Positions 20,826 to 23,815 of a stretch of DNA of 23,815 nucleotides are shown here, piece after piece. The DNA is from RYN-425 sp035542755 (lineage in GTDB: Bacteria; Patescibacteriota; Saccharimonadia; Saccharimonadales; UBA10212). The first letter of the stretch is position 1, and every line of letters begins with the position of its first letter. The DNA lies in assembly GCA_035542755.1 (NCBI GenBank), contig DATKKU010000008.1:1-23815 (forward strand), in the 5' to 3' direction. Both the position numbers and the translations under genes were made by a program. Below the pieces are notes generated by a model, which was not told the origin of the DNA, ran no database searches, and saw only the letters and a list, made by a program, of their open reading frames with translations.

Positions 20826-21896
20826 ATGATAGTGGCGGTAATTATTTTGGCGGTGCTGGTGGCGGCAATGGCTGGGGCATTTGCGTGGCTGTTTTTACGC
20901 GGTCAAAAACCGGCTCAAAAAGATTCTGACGCCACTATGCTACTCAAGGCTGACATGAGCGAACTTACCAAAGCGATGGGCAGCCTGCAGCAGGGTCTGC
21001 AAAAGCAGCTGAGTGACCAGCTAGGCAGCAGCAACAAACAAATGGCGGCCCAGTTTCAAGCTAGCGCCAAAATTATCGCCGATGTTACTCAAAAACTAAC
21101 TGAGCTGGATAGAACTAACAAAAGTGTTGGTGATGTGGCTAACGAACTCAAAACTCTGCAAAACGTTCTGCAAAACCCCAAGCAGCGCGGCGTGTTGGGT
21201 GAGTATTACCTGGACCAAATTTTAAAAAACCTGCTGCCGCCCGGCAGCTACGAGCTGCAGTACAAAATGGGCGTGGGCACGACTGTGGATGCCGTTATCA
21301 AGCTAGACGACAAACTGTTGCCAATTGATAGCAAATTTTCTTTAGAAAATTACAACCGGCTGATTGATGCTAAAGAAGCCGAGCGCCCAGCGCTAGAGCG
21401 AGCCTTTAAAGAAGATCTTAAGCGACGAATTGATGAAACTGCCAAATACATCCAGACCAACAAGGGTACTCTGGACTTTGCCTTTATGTTCATACCAAGC
21501 GAAGCGATTTATTATGACTTGCTGGCCAACAAAGTTGGCGCCGCCGGGGTAAGCGGCCGCAACTTAATGCAGTACGCCGCCAAAGATAAAAGGGTAACAA
21601 TTGTCGGCCCCAGCACGCTTTCCGCCATGCTGCAGGTAGTGGTGCAGCAACTGCGCGGCATGGAAATCCAAAAAGATACCGACAAAATTAGAAAAAACAT
21701 TGAGCAGTTAAGCAAGCACCTGCTGGCTCACAACGGTTACATGCAAAAGTTGGGCAGCAGTCTGGGCACAACCGTTGGTCACTTCAATACGACCTATAAA
21801 GAACTGGGCAAAATTGATAAAGATATCGTAAAAATTGCTGATACCGAGCCCTCAGTAGAACCCGTTCTTCTGGAACGCCCCAACTTGGACGACTAG
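20826..21896 (+). CDS. rmuC: DNA recombination protein RmuC
   Basis: RmuC limits inversions at short inverted repeats and carries a restriction-endonuclease-like fold. The 356-residue protein has an N-terminal membrane helix (about 3-24), a coiled-coil region (about 40-115), and the RmuC domain (about 120-340). Landmarks are RGVLGEYYLDQIL at 121-133, GTTVDAVIKL at 151-160 (Asp155) and LPIDSKFSLENY at 165-176 (Asp168, Lys170), which form the putative nuclease site. The gene ends 3 nt before the next start, so the pair is probably cotranscribed and coupled. Confidence 0.93.
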   Translation: MIVAVIILAVLVAAMAGAFAWLFLRGQKPAQKDSDATMLLKADMSELTKAMGSLQQGLQKQLSDQLGSSNKQMAAQFQASAKIIADVTQKLTELDRTNKSVGDVANELKTLQNVLQNPKQRGVLGEYYLDQILKNLLPPGSYELQYKMGVGTTVDAVIKLDDKLLPIDSKFSLENYNRLIDAKEAERPALERAFKEDLKRRIDETAKYIQTNKGTLDFAFMFIPSEAIYYDLLANKVGAAGVSGRNLMQYAAKDKRVTIVGPSTLSAMLQVVVQQLRGMEIQKDTDKIRKNIEQLSKHLLAHNGYMQKLGSSLGTTVGHFNTTYKELGKIDKDIVKIADTEPSVEPVLLERPNLDD

Positions 21897-21899
21897 TTG

Positions 21900-22484
21900 A
21901 TGGAAAAAGTAGCCGCATTAATATCTGCGCTGCTAGCTCTTAGCGCCGCCCCACCGTACATAATTGATACGCTGAACCGTAAAACTAAGCCGCAGCGTGC
22001 AACCTGGCTAATTTTTAGCGTGCTCAGCACTATCGCTTTCGTGTCGCAGTTGAAACTTGGCGCTAGCTGGTCGTTAGTGTTCTTGGGGCTTGATGCCCTG
22101 GCCAGCATGGTAGTGCTTGGACTCTCTATACCACTTGGAGTGGGAGGGCACACACAGCTGGATAAAGTGGTGCTGGCGATTGCCGGAATAGGTACAGTCA
22201 TCTCTGTTGTGACAGACCGGCCAATCATCGCTCTGCTAGGCGTGATAGCCGCGGATATATGTGGCTTTGTGCCAACTATCAAAAAGGCATATCTAGATCC
22301 GGGGAGTGAAACTACAATAAGTTGGCTTTTGTTTGGTGGCGCAGGTTTGTTTGGTGCTCTAGCTGTTGGAAGCTTGGAAGCTAAACTCTTGATCTATCCT
22401 CTGTATATTGCATTAGTTTCTTTTAGTATCCCGTTGGTGCAATTGATCAGTCCTAAAGGGAACAAAGCAAGAGCTAAGACTTAA
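21900..22484 (+). CDS. PQ-loop/SWEET-like membrane protein
   Basis: A 194-residue protein with about seven hydrophobic segments and two similar halves. The first repeat carries PPYIIDTLNRKTKPQRATWL, the second CGFVPTIKKAYLDPGSETTI, each with the Pro-containing helix start of PQ-loop repeats. This architecture fits small-molecule facilitators (SemiSWEET/SWEET, cystinosin), but the substrate is unknown. ATG 21900 was preferred over TTG 21897; it lies 3 nt after the rmuC stop, implying coupled translation. Its 3' end overlaps the convergent glycosidase gene by 11 bp. Confidence 0.75.
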   Translation: MEKVAALISALLALSAAPPYIIDTLNRKTKPQRATWLIFSVLSTIAFVSQLKLGASWSLVFLGLDALASMVVLGLSIPLGVGGHTQLDKVVLAIAGIGTVISVVTDRPIIALLGVIAADICGFVPTIKKAYLDPGSETTISWLLFGGAGLFGALAVGSLEAKLLIYPLYIALVSFSIPLVQLISPKGNKARAKT

Positions 22485-23799
22485 TCAGGTCAATCGTCAG
22501 GGCGGCGGTCCAGGAAAAGTTTTCGGCTCCGGCTGGTGTGCCGTGCAGCGGACTAAAATATTCGCTGGGTCCGTTTTTGGCAACCAGCTCAATGGTTTGC
22601 TCGGTCAGTTTCTTGGCTTCATCATCAAACCCATAGCGCTTTAGACCCTCAATTATCAGCCAGTTGGTATTTATCCAGGTTGGCCCTTGCCAGTACCGAA
22701 GCGGCTCAAAATAGTGAGAACTTAACGGTACGCTGGGCACCGGCCATTTTGGCCCAAAGCAGCGCTGTTTTTTGAGTAGATTAACCAAATGCTCGGCGCG
22801 CTCTTTAGTAATTGCGCCCGAATATAGCGGCATAAAGGTTGCAATGGTCGGCTCCTCTATTAATTTATGAGTAGCAAAACTGCGGCTGTAGTACTGGCCG
22901 GTATTTTCGTCCCATAATTCCTCCAGTGCAGATTCCGCCATCTTCATGTGCAAGGAAAGCCCATCGGGCAACTCTGCAGCAATCTCACTGGCAATTTCGC
23001 GCAGGCAGGTGTTGGCGCGAATAAGGATGCTATTAAAGGCTAAATCCTCAACCGAAAACAACGAACGTGCCAGCAGGGCTTCGGAGTTATAGGCTTTGCG
23101 GCGCAGGCGGTGCAGGGCCGCCCACTGGGTCATGGCTTCAATATTACTGATGCGCTGGCCGGCGCTAACGTGCCTGGTATCGCGCCTAACCAAGTTAACT
23201 GCTACGTCCAGGTGCAGCCTTTCAACCAGCCCCACCCAGCGCGGCATGTTATGCTTTCGCATCTCGCTTATCCAGGGCGGCGAGCTGTCCATGCCGCTTT
23301 CGTAAGGATGCAGCAGCAAAACCAAGCCCTCGCTGTGCGGGTCGCGCTCTACATACAGCCACTCGTGATAACGCAGCAAATGGGGATACATTAAGCGGTA
23401 CCAGCTGCGGCGCTCGGGCTTGTTCAGCTTTTTGCCGACTTGTACTACCGCTTCGGCCAGCATCGGGGGTTGGGTTATGCCGGTGGTGGCAACGTCGGCC
23501 GGAGAATAAGGGCTAACGTAACTGCGCCATAGTTCGCGCTCGCGCCGGTACTGCTTGCCATCGGCAAAAATCAGGTTGGGCAGCATGCCGTTGTCCCACT
23601 GACCGCGCAGCAGGCTGGTCAGCTCAATTTGGGCACGCTGCACGTCCAGGTGCCGCAGGCCAATCGCTACAAAGCAGCTGTCCCATAACCACTGGTGTGG
23701 GTAAATATCCGGCGCCGGCACTGTCCACAATTTACGGTCGTTCTGCTTTAGAACTTTTTTTAAATCTTCTAGCAATTTTGTTTTATCAACTTCGGCCAT
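22474..23799 (-). CDS. Glycoside hydrolase, GH63/mannosylglycerate hydrolase-like
   Basis: A 441-residue soluble (alpha/alpha)6-barrel glycosidase without signal peptide. YPHQWLWDSCFVAIGL at 33-48 and GITQPPMLAEAV at 107-118 are typical. The acid is probably Asp171 in HPYESGMDSSP (164-174) and the base Glu413 in SEYFSPLHGTPAGAENFSW (412-430). This order matches bacterial GH63 enzymes such as mannosylglycerate/glucosylglycerate hydrolases, and also amylo-alpha-1,6-glucosidase-like proteins. Exact substrate is unproven, perhaps a compatible-solute glycoside or storage sugar. TATACT lies 8 nt before the ATG. Confidence 0.8.
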   Translation of the reverse strand: MAEVDKTKLLEDLKKVLKQNDRKLWTVPAPDIYPHQWLWDSCFVAIGLRHLDVQRAQIELTSLLRGQWDNGMLPNLIFADGKQYRRERELWRSYVSPYSPADVATTGITQPPMLAEAVVQVGKKLNKPERRSWYRLMYPHLLRYHEWLYVERDPHSEGLVLLLHPYESGMDSSPPWISEMRKHNMPRWVGLVERLHLDVAVNLVRRDTRHVSAGQRISNIEAMTQWAALHRLRRKAYNSEALLARSLFSVEDLAFNSILIRANTCLREIASEIAAELPDGLSLHMKMAESALEELWDENTGQYYSRSFATHKLIEEPTIATFMPLYSGAITKERAEHLVNLLKKQRCFGPKWPVPSVPLSSHYFEPLRYWQGPTWINTNWLIIEGLKRYGFDDEAKKLTEQTIELVAKNGPSEYFSPLHGTPAGAENFSWTAALTIDLIKS

Positions 23800-23807
23800 A
23801 TCTTTTT

Positions 23808-23813
23808 AGTATA
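23808..23813 (-). promoter_or_regulatory. -10 of the glycosidase gene
   Basis: The minus strand reads TATACT, 8 nt before the ATG at 23799, with no SD site; the window ends before a -35 could be seen. Confidence 0.4.
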
Positions 23814-23815
23814 TC

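Noticed and set aside
1..23815. CRISPR arrays, tRNA or rRNA genes
   Set aside because: No regularly spaced repeats and no recognisable tRNA or rRNA sequence were found on reading both strands.

Overview
The window looks like a contig from a Patescibacteria/CPR bacterium, most likely a Candidatus Saccharibacteria (TM7) lineage. The reasons are the gene mix (RarA, DUF2207 protein with a Gly-rich tail, YHYH protein, YibE/F, PQ-loop protein, RmuC, small YkuD transpeptidase), compact gene packing, standard use of TGA as stop, and a promoter style in which a -10 box sits 6-10 nt before the start codon, leaving essentially no leader. The taxon is inferred from context; no rRNA or marker gene is present.

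Layout. 1-1615: a partial divergent gene, rarA, and a small Shine-Dalgarno-led hypothetical gene. 1723-5752: an accessory region. An alpha/beta hydrolase is followed by three minus-strand genes (HEPN-like protein, 2OG-Fe(II) oxygenase, and a GC-rich foreign-looking gene with its own terminator) and the 5' stub of a UvrD-like helicase. The stub is cut at its P-loop by a hairpin-rich noncoding element. A short motif recurs at the four gene junctions. An unrecognised plus-strand gene closes the region. 5837-8794: envelope proteins (DUF2207, YHYH). 8795-9345: a 550-bp intergenic region with a strong terminator, a candidate minus-strand structured RNA with its own promoter, and three phased DnaA-box-like 9-mers.

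9346-14131: a flavin/redox block. A secreted FMN-binding protein with an SGAT flavinylation motif and an ApbE flavin transferase face, tail to tail, an NqrB/RnfD-like membrane domain fused to a ferredoxin-NADP reductase-like module, a dienelactone hydrolase, and a type II NADH dehydrogenase. Together these could carry electrons from NAD(P)H through the membrane to an extracytoplasmic covalent flavin. This is the best candidate for an unusual system in the window.

14244-18883: an MFS (DHA2) exporter, a Fur-family regulator, and the divergent metal ABC transporter (binding protein, ATPase, permease). A symmetric operator lies between the two facing -10 boxes. A 29-codon ORF next to the regulator ends in a near-copy of the regulator's C-terminal zinc motif. 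18930-23799: YibE/F protein, L,D-transpeptidase, RmuC, a PQ-loop protein, and a convergent GH63-type glycosidase.
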